DNA of 64,000 bases from Nocardia anocheti (GCF_029675105.1 NZ_JAQQFV010000008.1:310001-374000); one strand, 5' to 3'; positions 24,745 through 33,492 are shown, counted from the first letter of the stretch. Numbers and translations: made by a program. The notes: a model not told the origin generated them from the letters alone.

Positions 24745-26003
24745 CGCTGTCCTCCTGGAACGGCAAGCCCGGCAAGACCTTCGGGCACGGTGATCGGAGC
24801 CGCGGCGGGCGCCTGGTTCTGCGGGACCTGCCCGGCCAGGCTGGGCGGGCTGTACTGCAACTGCTCGGGGAATGCCGTGACACCGCTGGCCGGGTTGGTC
24901 ATGATCGGCACGTAGTTCATCGCCAACGAACTGATCACCGGTGCCAGGAACTCCGCGCACAGATCCGCGGACCGGTCCGAGTTGTTGTTCTCGAGCGCCC
25001 GGATGGAACCGCACAGGAAGCTCAGCGGGTTGGCCGTGTTGTTCAGCGCGACCGCGCCGGTGAGCGAGCCCTGGGCGGGCTTGTAGAGCTGGTAGAAGTT
25101 CACCATCGCGGTCGGGCCGGAGTGCAGCACGCGTTCGATCTCGGGCCGCTTGTCCACCAGCGTCTGGGTGACATCGGCGAGCCGCTCGACGCCCTCGGTC
25201 AGTTCACCTCCGGACCCGTCGAGGAACCGCTTCACATCGGCCAACGCCACGTCCAGACTGTCCAGGCCGTTGCCGAGTTCTTCCGACGCACCGGCCAGCA
25301 CCGAGGACACCGATGCCAACCGCCCACTGAACTGCACGATCTGCTCGTTGCTCGCCGAGAGCACCTCGACGAAATGCTGCAGGTTGCGGATGGTGCCGAA
25401 CAGGTCGGTACGGCCGTCGGAGAGCGTGGTGACCGTGGCCGAGAGTTCACGCAGGGTGTCGCGGAACCTCTGGCCGTTGCCGTCGAGGTTGTCGGCGGCG
25501 GTGTCGACGAAGCGGCCGAAGGAGCCCTTCTCGTCGTCCCCGACCGGGCCGAGCGCGGTGGAGAGTTTGGTCAGTTCGGCCTTGATCTCGTCCCACTCGA
25601 CCGGCACCGCGGTGCGCTCGAGCGGAATCTGCGCGCCGTCGGCCAGTTTCGGGCCGCCGGAGTAGGCGGGGGCGAGTTGCACGAACCGGGCCGAGACCAG
25701 CGACGGCGCGATGATCACCGCCCGCGCGTCGGCGGGCAGGTCGACCGCGCTGTCGATGCTCATGCGCACCTTCACCTGGCCCTGCCCCGGCTCGATGGAG
25801 TCGATGCTGCCGACGGTGACACCGAGGACACGCACCTCGTCGCCCTGGTAGAGGCCGGTCGTCGAGGTGAACGCGGCGGTCACGGTGTTCTTGCCGCCGC
25901 CGGTGGCGAGGTAGACACCGAGCGCGACCAGCGCCACGATCACCACCACGGCCACCGCGATCGTCCAGCGCGGCAGTCCGCGCACCTGCTGGGTGAAGCT
26001 CAT
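24741..26003 (-). CDS. mce4D: Mce-family substrate-binding protein D
   Basis: A 420-residue Mce protein with N-terminal helix (RWTIAVAVVVIVALVALGVYLATG), MCE domain beginning NTVTAAFTSTTGLYQGDEVRVLGVTVGSIDSIEP, and a helical tail with NYVPIMTNPASG near the end. The stop and start both overlap neighbours by 4 bp. It forms part of the sterol-shuttling hexamer. Confidence 0.92.
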   Translation of the reverse strand: MSFTQQVRGLPRWTIAVAVVVIVALVALGVYLATGGGKNTVTAAFTSTTGLYQGDEVRVLGVTVGSIDSIEPGQGQVKVRMSIDSAVDLPADARAVIIAPSLVSARFVQLAPAYSGGPKLADGAQIPLERTAVPVEWDEIKAELTKLSTALGPVGDDEKGSFGRFVDTAADNLDGNGQRFRDTLRELSATVTTLSDGRTDLFGTIRNLQHFVEVLSASNEQIVQFSGRLASVSSVLAGASEELGNGLDSLDVALADVKRFLDGSGGELTEGVERLADVTQTLVDKRPEIERVLHSGPTAMVNFYQLYKPAQGSLTGAVALNNTANPLSFLCGSIRALENNNSDRSADLCAEFLAPVISSLAMNYVPIMTNPASGVTAFPEQLQYSPPSLAGQVPQNQAPAAAPITVPEGLAGLAVPGGQR

Positions 26004-27067
26004 CGCGGCGGATCCTCCTCGGCGGGAGCGATGTAGGGCGTCCTCGGGTTGGTGAAGATGTCGATCAGGTCCTGGGGCACCTGTTCCGGCCAGACCAGCG
26101 CGTCGACGAGCGGACGCAGCTCGGTACTGGTCGCGTTCACCACGTAGGCGTTGAACCAGGGACCGTTGCCGACCTGCTCACCGAGCGCGGCGGCATAGGG
26201 GCCGAGTCCGTCGAGGGCGTCGGTGAGGTTCTGCTTGTTGCGCTGGAGCAGGGCGAGCACCGAATTGAGCCGGTCCAGCACCGGCCGCATCTGTGGTTCG
26301 TTGTCGGCGACCAGGCCGGAGAGCTGCTTGGCCACGTCGTCGACGTAGACGACGAGCTGGTTGATCGCGGCGCGGCGCCGGTCGAGTTCGCCGAGCAGTT
26401 CGTTGCCGTCGAGCAGCAGCGTGTTGAGCTGGGTGCTGCGGTCGGCCAGGATCTTGGTGACGTTCTGCGCCCTGGCCAGCAGATCGGTGAGCGCCTGGTC
26501 GCGGGTGTTGATACTGCGCGAGAGCGCGGTGACACCGTCGAGGGCGTTGCGCAGCGGGCCCGGGGTGTCGGCGAAGGCGGCCGAGAGCGTGTCGAGGGTC
26601 TGGTCCACCTGGTCCAGATCCAGGTCGCGCACGGTCCCGCCGAGATCGCTGAGCGCCTCGTTGAGCGAGTACGGCGAGGTGGTGCGCTCGACCGGGATGG
26701 TGTCCTGGGTGCCGATGGCACCGGGCCCGGCGGGCACCACGTCCAGCGACTTGCGCCCGAGCACCGTGTTGGTCTTGATCGCGGCGGTCGTCTTCTCGCC
26801 GAGCACGATCGACTCGTCGAGGTCGAACTTCACCAGCACCTTGTCCCCGTCGAGGGAGACCTGGCGCACCTCGCCCGAGCGCACACCGGCCACGTGCACC
26901 GGGTCGCCAGGCACCAACCCGCCCGCGTCGACGAAGTTCGCGGTGAAGGTCGCGCCGGAGCGGATGAACGGCAGCTCGGTGAACTGCAGAGTGGCCAGCG
27001 AGATCGTCACGGCCATGACGATGCCGACCACGCCGATGGTCGCCGCCGAGGATTTGTTCTCATTCAT
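26000..27067 (-). CDS. mce4C: Mce-family substrate-binding protein C
   Basis: A 355-residue Mce protein. Start ATG 27067 (MNENKSSAATIGVVG) overlaps the mce4B stop by 8 bp; the longer frame to 27355 lies inside mce4B and is rejected. Helix at residues 9-27, MCE domain FTANFVDAGGLVPGDPVHVAGVRSGEVRQVSLDGDKVLVKF, then helical repeats and a Pro-rich end. A typical third subunit. Confidence 0.92.
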   Translation of the reverse strand: MNENKSSAATIGVVGIVMAVTISLATLQFTELPFIRSGATFTANFVDAGGLVPGDPVHVAGVRSGEVRQVSLDGDKVLVKFDLDESIVLGEKTTAAIKTNTVLGRKSLDVVPAGPGAIGTQDTIPVERTTSPYSLNEALSDLGGTVRDLDLDQVDQTLDTLSAAFADTPGPLRNALDGVTALSRSINTRDQALTDLLARAQNVTKILADRSTQLNTLLLDGNELLGELDRRRAAINQLVVYVDDVAKQLSGLVADNEPQMRPVLDRLNSVLALLQRNKQNLTDALDGLGPYAAALGEQVGNGPWFNAYVVNATSTELRPLVDALVWPEQVPQDLIDIFTNPRTPYIAPAEEDPPR

Positions 27068-28088
27068 TGGGCGTGCACCTTCCGGTCGCCTGCAGACCCG
27101 GCATGTGCACTTCCATCGGCTGACCATCGGGGCCGCTGACCAGGATGTTGGTACCGCAGATGTACAACTGCAGGAACGAGCCGTAGGCGCCGATCCGGAT
27201 GAGTTTCTTGTAGGTCTCGGGGAGTTTGCCGAGGACCCATTCGAGATGGTCGGAGCCGTCGTCGAGGTTGGTGGCCAGGCGGCCGGTCTGCTCGATGGTG
27301 TTGCGCAGATCCGGGCGCGCGGTGACCAGCAGGTCGTTGAGTTCCTGGGTCGCACCGGCGATGCGCGGAATCGCGGCGCCGATCGGGTCGCGCTGGGCGG
27401 ACAGGTCGCTGACCAGGCGCTGCAATTCGTCGATGGTGGTGGCGAACTGGTCGCCCCGGTCGTCGATGGTGGCCAGCACGGTGTTCAGGTTGTCGATCAC
27501 GCTGCCGATCAGGGCGTCGCGGTCCGACAGTGTCTTGGCGAAATCGCCGCCGCTGTTGAGCAGCGAGACCAGCGTGCCGCCCTGGCCCTGGAAGATCTGC
27601 AGCAGCGCCCCGGTGAGGTCGTTGACCTGGTCCGGGTCGAGCCCGCGCAGCAGCGGTTTGAAGCCGCCGAGCAGCAGATCCAGATCGAGGGCGGGCGAGG
27701 TCTGCTCGACGCCGATGGTGTCACCGTCGGACAGGCGCCGGGCCGAACCGGGGCCCTCCAGCAACTCCAGGTAGCGGTCGCCGACGAGATTCTCGTACTT
27801 GATCGCGGCGCGGGTGCTGGCCAGCACGGCGTACTTGCTGTCGACATCGAACTCGACGTGCGCGCGATTGTCGTCGCCGACCTTCACCGAACTCACCGAC
27901 CCCACCGGCACCCCGGCGATGCGCACCTTCGCGCCGGGCAGCATGCCCGAGGAACTGGTGAACACCGCCTGGTACCCGGTCTCGCGGGAGAAGCGCGCCT
28001 GACTCAGCACGATCGCCAGACCGGCGAACACCAGCGTCATCACCACGGTGAAGATCCCCAGCTTGATGGTCGTCCCCGTGTTCCTCAC
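27060..28088 (-). CDS. mce4B: Mce-family substrate-binding protein B
   Basis: A 342-residue Mce protein: helix FTVVMTLVFAGLAIVLSQARF, MCE domain YQAVFTSSSGMLPGAKVRIAGVPVGSVSSVKVG, helical middle, and a short C-terminus with paired cysteines (LQLYICGTNILVSG, GLQATGRCTPNE). It overlaps mce4A by 4 bp. The two-cysteine tail is common in B subunits. Confidence 0.92.
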   Translation of the reverse strand: MRNTGTTIKLGIFTVVMTLVFAGLAIVLSQARFSRETGYQAVFTSSSGMLPGAKVRIAGVPVGSVSSVKVGDDNRAHVEFDVDSKYAVLASTRAAIKYENLVGDRYLELLEGPGSARRLSDGDTIGVEQTSPALDLDLLLGGFKPLLRGLDPDQVNDLTGALLQIFQGQGGTLVSLLNSGGDFAKTLSDRDALIGSVIDNLNTVLATIDDRGDQFATTIDELQRLVSDLSAQRDPIGAAIPRIAGATQELNDLLVTARPDLRNTIEQTGRLATNLDDGSDHLEWVLGKLPETYKKLIRIGAYGSFLQLYICGTNILVSGPDGQPMEVHMPGLQATGRCTPNE

Positions 28089-29284
28089 CGCGTCACTCCC
28101 GGCATTCCGTCCAGCAGGAGCTGGAAAACCCTTGGTAGACCGTTGAATTCATGCGAGGTGTTCGGCGTGTACGGCGCGCCCTGGTTGGTGTCGGTCACCA
28201 CGTAGTTCGAATGGCTGTTCGGCACCCGATCGACGACACCCTCGCAGTGCGGGCCGCCGGTGGCGTTCACCTTCGGCAGGTCGTCGGGGTAGGAGTACGG
28301 CTTGGCACCGAGCATGAAGCTGGCGTTCATGCCGACACCCGGCAGTCGCCCGCCCATCATCTCCTCGGCGATCGGCATCAGCGGGCCGAGACCGTCGATG
28401 ATGCAGCCCAGTGCGGGCGCGTAGTCGAACAGCAGCGCGGTCGTCGGGCGCAGCAGGTCCAGCGCGGTCACCAGATCGTTCTCGTTCTCCCGCAGCACCG
28501 AGCCGACGGTGTCGGACAGGCCGATCACGTTCACCAGCACATTGTCGAGCTGACCCTGCATCTCGGCGATGGTCTGCGAGGTGACCGTCGCGTTGTCGAC
28601 GGTGCGCAGCAGCGGATCGGTCACCTCGGCGTACAGCCCCGTCACCGCCGCGGTCTTGTCCAGATCCGACTGCAACGTCGGCAGATACGGATTCAGTTCG
28701 CGCAGATAGTGATCCGAGCGCACCAGCAGATCACCCATCTTGTCGCCACGTCCCTCGAGCGCGGTGCCGAGCGCGGTCAGCGTCGCGTTGAGCTTCTCCG
28801 GCTCGACCTGGGCGAGCACATCGGACAGGTGCTGGAACAGCGTGTTGAACTCGACCGTCACCGAACTGGCCGCGACGGTGGTGCCGGGCGCGAGCGAGGT
28901 CTTGGCGGGCTGCTCCGGGACGATGAAGTTCACGTATTTGGCGCCGAAGACCGTGGTCGAGCGGATGTCGACACCGGCATTGGCGGGCACCAGCTTCAGC
29001 TGGTCGGGGTCGACCTCGAGGCGCAGTTGGGCGCCGTCGTCGCGCAGGGAGATCTCGGCGACGCGGCCGATCTCGACGCCGCGCACCTTCACCTTGGCGT
29101 CGGGGTCCAGGACCAGGCCCGTGCGGGGCGTGTCGATCAGGACGGTGGCGGTGTTGGTGAAGGCGCCCTGGAACAGCGCGAGCGCGAGGGCCGCGCCCGC
29201 GGCGAGCAGGCCGACCAGTGCGAGCGCGGCGAGCTTGCGCCCGAGCCCGCCCTGCAGTGCGGCAACGATCCGTGAGGTGTTCAT
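28085..29284 (-). CDS. mce4A: Mce-family substrate-binding protein A
   Basis: A 399-residue Mce protein, first Mce gene of the operon. Helix LAALALVGLLAAGAALALALF, MCE domain TVLIDTPRTGLVLDPDAKVKVRGVEIGRVAEISLRDDG, helical domain, and tail PYSYPDDLPKVNATGGPHCEGV ending with NYVVTDTNQGAPYTPN, which is typical of Mce4A-type proteins. It lies 4 bp after yrbE4B. Mce4 in M. tuberculosis imports cholesterol; gene order here supports the same assignment. Confidence 0.92.
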   Translation of the reverse strand: MNTSRIVAALQGGLGRKLAALALVGLLAAGAALALALFQGAFTNTATVLIDTPRTGLVLDPDAKVKVRGVEIGRVAEISLRDDGAQLRLEVDPDQLKLVPANAGVDIRSTTVFGAKYVNFIVPEQPAKTSLAPGTTVAASSVTVEFNTLFQHLSDVLAQVEPEKLNATLTALGTALEGRGDKMGDLLVRSDHYLRELNPYLPTLQSDLDKTAAVTGLYAEVTDPLLRTVDNATVTSQTIAEMQGQLDNVLVNVIGLSDTVGSVLRENENDLVTALDLLRPTTALLFDYAPALGCIIDGLGPLMPIAEEMMGGRLPGVGMNASFMLGAKPYSYPDDLPKVNATGGPHCEGVVDRVPNSHSNYVVTDTNQGAPYTPNTSHEFNGLPRVFQLLLDGMPGVTR

Positions 29285-29288
29285 CGCG

Positions 29289-30140
29289 CTATCCCGAGAG
29301 GTGGAAGTTGCCGGAGGTGCCGTAGATGGCCAGCGAGATCAGCAGCGTCACCGTGACCACCGCGACCAGCGAGGCCCGCACCGCGTTGCCGACCGCGATA
29401 CCGACGCCGACCGGTCCACCCGCGGCGGTGAAGCCGAAGTAGGTGTGGATCAGCATGACCGCCAGTGCCATGACGATGGCCTGCGCGAACGACCACAGGA
29501 TGTCGCTCGGTATGAGGAACGTCGAGAAATAGTGGTCGTAGACGCCCGCGGACTGGCCGTAGATGACGACGGTGGCGAAGCGGCTGGCGATGAAGGAGGC
29601 GATCACCGCGAGCGCGTAGAGCGGCACGATCGCGATCAGCCCGGCCAGCACCCTGGTGCCGACCAGGAACGGCACCGGCCGGATGGCCATGGATTCCAGC
29701 GCGTCGATCTCCTCGGCCACCCGCATGGCGCCGAGTTGGGCGGTCGCGCCCGCGCCGATGGTGGCGGCCAGGCCGATTCCGGAGATGACCGGCGCCGCGA
29801 TGCGGACATTGATGAAGGCGGCGAAGAAGCCGGTCAGCGCCTCGACACCGATATTGCCCAGCGAGCTGTAGCCCTGGACGGCGATGGTGCCACCGGCCAT
29901 CAGGGTCAGGAAGCCGACGATGACGACGGTGCCGCCGATCACCGCCAAGGCGCCACTGCCCATGCTGATCTCGGCGATCAGGCGGATGGTCTCGGTGCGG
30001 TAGTGCACCAGGGCGCGGGGCACCGAGCCGAGCGCCTTGACGAAGAAGATCGCCTTCTCACCCAGGGAATCCACGGATTTCGAGGCGCGGTCGAAACGAC
30101 GGACCGTGCGCGGGAACTTGCTGCGAACAATGAATGCCAT
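29289..30140 (-). CDS. yrbE4B: YrbE-family permease B of the Mce4 importer
   Basis: A 283-residue MlaE/YrbE permease with about five to six helices. Family segments: SMGSGALAVIGGTVVIVGFLTLMAGGTIAVQGY, ATIGAGATAQLGAMRVAEEIDALESMAIRPVPFLVGTRVLAGLIA (the EEIDAL motif contacts the ATPase), and a C-terminal helix pair. It starts 6 bp after yrbE4A stops. With YrbE4A it forms the membrane core; the MceG ATPase is encoded elsewhere. Confidence 0.93.
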   Translation of the reverse strand: MAFIVRSKFPRTVRRFDRASKSVDSLGEKAIFFVKALGSVPRALVHYRTETIRLIAEISMGSGALAVIGGTVVIVGFLTLMAGGTIAVQGYSSLGNIGVEALTGFFAAFINVRIAAPVISGIGLAATIGAGATAQLGAMRVAEEIDALESMAIRPVPFLVGTRVLAGLIAIVPLYALAVIASFIASRFATVVIYGQSAGVYDHYFSTFLIPSDILWSFAQAIVMALAVMLIHTYFGFTAAGGPVGVGIAVGNAVRASLVAVVTVTLLISLAIYGTSGNFHLSG

Positions 30141-30146
30141 TTCGCC

Positions 30147-30911
30147 TCACCGCACCGTGAATTTCAGGCCGATCGCGGTGACGACCACATTCACCACGAA
30201 CAGCGCCATGAAGGCGAATACCACCGTTTGGTTCACCGCGTCGCCGACACTCTTGGGACCGCCCTTCACCTGCAGACCGAGATAGCAGGCGACCATTCCG
30301 GCGATCAAACCGAACAGGCCCGCCTTGATCTCGGAGATGATCAGTTCGGGCAGATTCGTCAGCAGCGGAATGCCGTTGACGAACGCGCCGGGATTCACGC
30401 CCTGCAGAAAGACCGAGAAGGCGAAACCGCCGACGATGCCGACCGTGCACACCAGGCTGTTGAGCATCAGCGCCACGAACATCGAGGCGAGCACGCGCGG
30501 TACGACGAGCCGGGCGACCGGGTCGATGCCGAGCACCTTCATCGCGTCGATCTCCTCGCGGATGGTGCGTGCGCCCAGGTCGGCGCAGATCGCGGTGGCG
30601 CCCGCACCGGCCACGATCAGCACCGTGACGATCGGGCCCACCTGGGTGACAGCACCGAACGCGGCCGCCGCGCCGCTGAGGTCGGCGGCGCCGATCTCGC
30701 GCAACAGGATGTTGAGCGTGAAAACGACCAGCACCGTGAACGGAATCGCGACCAGCAGGGTCGGCACGATGGAGACGCGGGCGACGAACCAGGACTGGTC
30801 GACGAATTCACGCCATTGGAAGGGGCGTCGGAAGGTGGCCCGAGCCACTTCCGCGCCGAGTTCGAAGAATCCGCCGACCGCCCGCAACGGGACAGCAAGG
30901 AGGTCGTTCAT
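30147..30911 (-). CDS. yrbE4A: YrbE-family permease A of the Mce4 importer
   Basis: A 254-residue MlaE/YrbE permease, first gene of the mce4 operon. Seen: IPTLLVAIPFTVLVVFTLNILLREIGAADLSGAAAAFG, VAGAGATAICADLGARTIREEIDAMKVLGIDPVARLVVPRVLA, and a last helix VVFAFMALFVVNVVVTAIGL. AAGGAGGA precedes the ATG. A KstR box lies 88 bp upstream. Confidence 0.93.
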   Translation of the reverse strand: MNDLLAVPLRAVGGFFELGAEVARATFRRPFQWREFVDQSWFVARVSIVPTLLVAIPFTVLVVFTLNILLREIGAADLSGAAAAFGAVTQVGPIVTVLIVAGAGATAICADLGARTIREEIDAMKVLGIDPVARLVVPRVLASMFVALMLNSLVCTVGIVGGFAFSVFLQGVNPGAFVNGIPLLTNLPELIISEIKAGLFGLIAGMVACYLGLQVKGGPKSVGDAVNQTVVFAFMALFVVNVVVTAIGLKFTVR

Positions 30912-30998
30912 GCGGATTCCTCCTTGTTCGACGGGCGGGCCGAGAGGCCCGCGTACCCGTACTTCACCGCCACCCCGATCTGAAGACTGCCCAAAGAC

Positions 30999-31012
30999 TA
31001 GAACACGTTCCC
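30999..31012 (-). promoter_or_regulatory. KstR box upstream of the mce4 operon
   Basis: TAGAACACGTTCCC on the plus strand, a KstR-type site (TAGAAC half plus a slightly degenerate second half). The only other content of the 30912-31235 gap is the yrbE4A leader. Sterol-dependent derepression of mce4 by KstR is known in M. tuberculosis and Rhodococcus; here it is inferred from site and synteny. Confidence 0.75.
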
Positions 31013-31235
31013 GCTAATGTCTGCCGTTTCAGGACACTTAGAGCAGGACTTTTTCTCGCATATCGGGACCAAAACTGAAACGAATGCTTATCGAACTCAA
31101 CCGGCCTCCTGTGACTCGCCACACACCCCGACGCTCATGTCTACCAACAGCTGGACCGGCGTACAACTGCACGCGGGTCAATGTTTCGTCGCGGTGCGCG
31201 GCGAGCCAACTTCGGGCAAATCGCCGGTGCGGGGA

Positions 31236-32192
31236 TCAGCCCAGATCGCGCAGGGCGCGGGCCGAGAAGGTGTGGTCGGCGGGGCGCTCTGCGAAGTAGC
31301 CACCCAGGGTGGCGGCCAGATCGGCCTCGGACCACTCGACGCCCTCGGCGTCGAAGCGCTGCTCGACGGTCGGAGCGGCCATCAGGGCCACCATCGGGCC
31401 GTAGACCACGAAGACCTGCCCGTTGACCGCGTCGGCCGCGGGCGAGGCGAGGTAGGCGACGAGCTTGGCCACGTGTTCCGGCGCCAGCGGGTCGACCGCG
31501 CCCTCGGGCGCGGACTCGAAGACCGCTTCGGTCATCGCCGTCCTGGCCCGGGGGCAGATGGCATTGGCGCGCACGCCGTAGCGCGCGAGACCGCGCGCCG
31601 CGGTGAGCGTGAGCGCGGTGATGCCCGCCTTGGCCGCGCCATAGTTGGCCTGCCCCTCCGGACCGAGCAGACCCGCCTCGGAGGAGGTGTTGACCAGCCG
31701 ACCGTAGACCGGGGCGCCCGCCGCCTTGGAGGCCGCGCGCCAGTAGGCACCGGCATTGCGCGAGAGCAGGAAGTGGCCGCGTAGATGCACCGCGATCACC
31801 GCGTCCCAGTCCTCGTCGGACATGTTGAACAGCATGCGGTCGCGGGTGATGCCCGCGTTGTTCACCACGATGTCGATGCCGCCCAGGGATTCCTGCGCGG
31901 TCGCGATCAGCGCGTCGGCCGTGGACCGCTCGGCGATCGAGCCGCCGACGAACTCGGCCTTGCCGCCGAGCTCGCGGATCGTGGCGATGGTCTCGGCGGC
32001 GGCGTCCTCGGTGAGGTCGTTGACGACCACCGCCGCGCCCGCCGCGGCCAGCGCGAGGGCTTCGGCCCGGCCGAGACCGGCCCCGGCCCCGGTCACGATG
32101 GCGACCCGGCCCTCCAGTGAAGTCTGCTTGGCCTGCTCCGGGACCTGAAAGTCCGAGATTCCCTGCCTCACGGCAGAGGGTTCCTGTTTCAT
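31236..32192 (-). CDS. hsd4B: Hsd4B-like SDR/hydratase of sterol side-chain oxidation, 5' end altered by a transposon
   Basis: A 318-codon short-chain dehydrogenase matching Rv3502c by position and sequence style: GRVAIVTGAGAGLGRAEALALAAAG, NNAGITRDRMLFNMSDEDWDAV, the active-site block with SSEAG and NYGAAKAG, and a C-terminal extension. The apparent first 22 residues (MKQEPSAVRQGISDFQVPEQ and on) do not look native. KQEP..VR.GI is what the right end of IS200/IS605 elements encodes, and the TnpB element lies immediately upstream. The native coding sequence probably resumes at TSLEGRV. Translation may now start at ATG 32192 behind GGGAAGG, which also lies in the element. Confidence 0.8.
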   Translation of the reverse strand: MKQEPSAVRQGISDFQVPEQAKQTSLEGRVAIVTGAGAGLGRAEALALAAAGAAVVVNDLTEDAAAETIATIRELGGKAEFVGGSIAERSTADALIATAQESLGGIDIVVNNAGITRDRMLFNMSDEDWDAVIAVHLRGHFLLSRNAGAYWRAASKAAGAPVYGRLVNTSSEAGLLGPEGQANYGAAKAGITALTLTAARGLARYGVRANAICPRARTAMTEAVFESAPEGAVDPLAPEHVAKLVAYLASPAADAVNGQVFVVYGPMVALMAAPTVEQRFDAEGVEWSEADLAATLGGYFAERPADHTFSARALRDLG

Positions 32193-33405
32193 CGACAGCT
32201 GCCTTCCCGCATCAACTGCGGGACGGTCTCACACCATCTCCGCAGGCTAAGACCGCCAGCCCGGCGGCCTGTATGTTCTTGGCGGCGTTCACATCCCGAT
32301 CGTGGGACACGCCGCACAGACAGGTCCATTCCCGAACCTGCAACGGCATCGAATCGTTGATCCGACCGCACGCCGAGCACGTCTTGCTCGACGGATAGAA
32401 CCGGTCGACCGCCACTACGGTGCGCCCGTACCAGCCAGCCTTGTACTCCAGCATCGACCGGAACTCCGACCACGACGCGTCCGAGATCGCCCTCGCCAGG
32501 CTGTGGTTGCGGACCATGTTCCGCACGCTCAAGTCCTCGATGGCGATCACTTGGTTCTCGCGTACCAACCGAGTCGAGAGCTTGTGCAGATGATCGCGAC
32601 GACGATCCGCGATCCGCGCATGAATGTGGGCGACCTTCGCTCGAGCCTTCGCCCGATTCGCCGAGCCCTTTTGCTTCTTCGCCAACACCCGCTGAGCCTT
32701 GGCGAGGCGGGCTCGATCCTTCTTCTCGAACCGAGGATTGGATACCTTCTCCCCTGTCGAGAATGCGTACAGCGACGTGATTCCCGCGTCCAGACCCAGC
32801 GTCGCATTCGACTTCGCGAGCTCGGGAATCGCCTCCTCCACGAGGATGGTGATGTGGTACCGGTTTGCCGAGTCCTTCGACACTGTCACCTGAGACGGCA
32901 CCGCGCCCAAGGGCAGCGGACGCGACCAGCGAATATCCAACGATTCGGCCTGTTTGGCTAGCTTGATCCGGCCGCCCCGGAACGTGAAACAGTTCGAGAA
33001 ATAGGTCGCCGAGTCTTTCGACCTGCCCTTCTTCTTGAACTTTGGGTACCCGGCCCGCTTGCGCCAGAAGTTGTCGTAGGCGCCTTGCAGATTCTGCAGC
33101 GCCACCTGCAGTGGCCCCTTCGATGGCTCGGTGAGCCACGCGGTGTCGGGGTCTTGCTTCCATCCAGTGAGCATCTTGCTCGTATCGGCGTAGTTGACGC
33201 GTCGTTGCTCCTGCGTCCACGCGCGAGAGCGTTCCGCGAGCGCTCGGTTGTAGACGTAGCGGACGCAGCCGAAGGTGCGAGCGAGCTGCTCCGCTTGCTC
33301 GCTCGTTGGATAGAAGCGGTACTTGTACGCCCGCTTCACCACCTTCGATGGCACGAGTGAGATAATAGCCCATTACTATTTCACCCACGTGATGCCGTCC
33401 CCGCC
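32128..33405 (-). mobile_element. IS200/IS605-type (IS1341-like) element carrying only tnpB
   Basis: The body is the tnpB gene. Proposed left end (high coordinate) follows TTCAC at 33410-33406, a plausible target/TAM pentamer. The subterminal left hairpin is AATAG...CTATT near 33363-33380. The right end holds a CCCGCA/TGCGGG hairpin at 32206-32222 across the tnpB stop, then AACAGGAACCCTCTGCCG on the minus strand, a GCAG-type hairpin, and a terminal CCAA near 32128. This order matches known right ends that encode the omega RNA scaffold. Exact ends are inferred from these patterns and from restoration of the hsd4B frame, and need an empty-site comparison. Confidence 0.7.
32212..33354 (-). CDS. 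tnpB: TnpB RNA-guided nuclease
   Basis: A 380-residue TnpB. RuvC-type catalytic residues are all present: D189 in GLDAGI, E273 in AIEDLSV, D354 in HDRDVNAAKN. The zinc finger is intact with C326, C329, C345 and C347. N-terminal YKYRFYPTSEQAEQL is typical. No tnpA is present, as in IS1341-type elements that need a transposase elsewhere. The start is GTG 33354; a second GTG lies 12 bp later. The gene is on the same strand as hsd4B and the interrupted KstR promoter. Nothing in the sequence suggests inactivation. Confidence 0.9.
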   Translation of the reverse strand: MPSKVVKRAYKYRFYPTSEQAEQLARTFGCVRYVYNRALAERSRAWTQEQRRVNYADTSKMLTGWKQDPDTAWLTEPSKGPLQVALQNLQGAYDNFWRKRAGYPKFKKKGRSKDSATYFSNCFTFRGGRIKLAKQAESLDIRWSRPLPLGAVPSQVTVSKDSANRYHITILVEEAIPELAKSNATLGLDAGITSLYAFSTGEKVSNPRFEKKDRARLAKAQRVLAKKQKGSANRAKARAKVAHIHARIADRRRDHLHKLSTRLVRENQVIAIEDLSVRNMVRNHSLARAISDASWSEFRSMLEYKAGWYGRTVVAVDRFYPSSKTCSACGRINDSMPLQVREWTCLCGVSHDRDVNAAKNIQAAGLAVLACGDGVRPSRS

Positions 33406-33449
33406 GTGAACAGCCGCGGCTGCTGACGACGATCTTCGATCACTCCCAC
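33406..33449 (-). pseudogene. hsd4B: Stranded native 5' end of hsd4B
   Basis: From GTG 33449 the minus strand reads VGVIEDRRQQPRLF followed by AC of the next codon, up to the proposed element junction. Inside the element the frame soon stops (TGA near 33383). Joining base 33406 to 32127 instead gives ACG CAG ACT TCA CTG GAG, in frame with the hsd4B body (TQTSLEGRV). The GTG is 11 nt after the KstR box, as for fadD19 and the ligase at 44433. This supports it as the original leaderless start. Confidence 0.6.
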
Positions 33450-33460
33450 CGGGCCGACTT

Positions 33461-33474
33461 TAGAACGTGTTTCA
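33461..33474 (-). promoter_or_regulatory. KstR box of the original hsd4B promoter
   Basis: TAGAACGTGTTTCA on the plus strand; on the gene strand TGAAACACGTTCTA, identical to the site at the cyp125 promoter in opposite orientation. It lies downstream of fdxD and is now separated from hsd4B by the TnpB element. The gene-strand TTCTAA can serve as -10 for a leaderless start at 33449. Confidence 0.75.
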
Positions 33475-33492
33475 CTATCCGACAAGAGGTGA

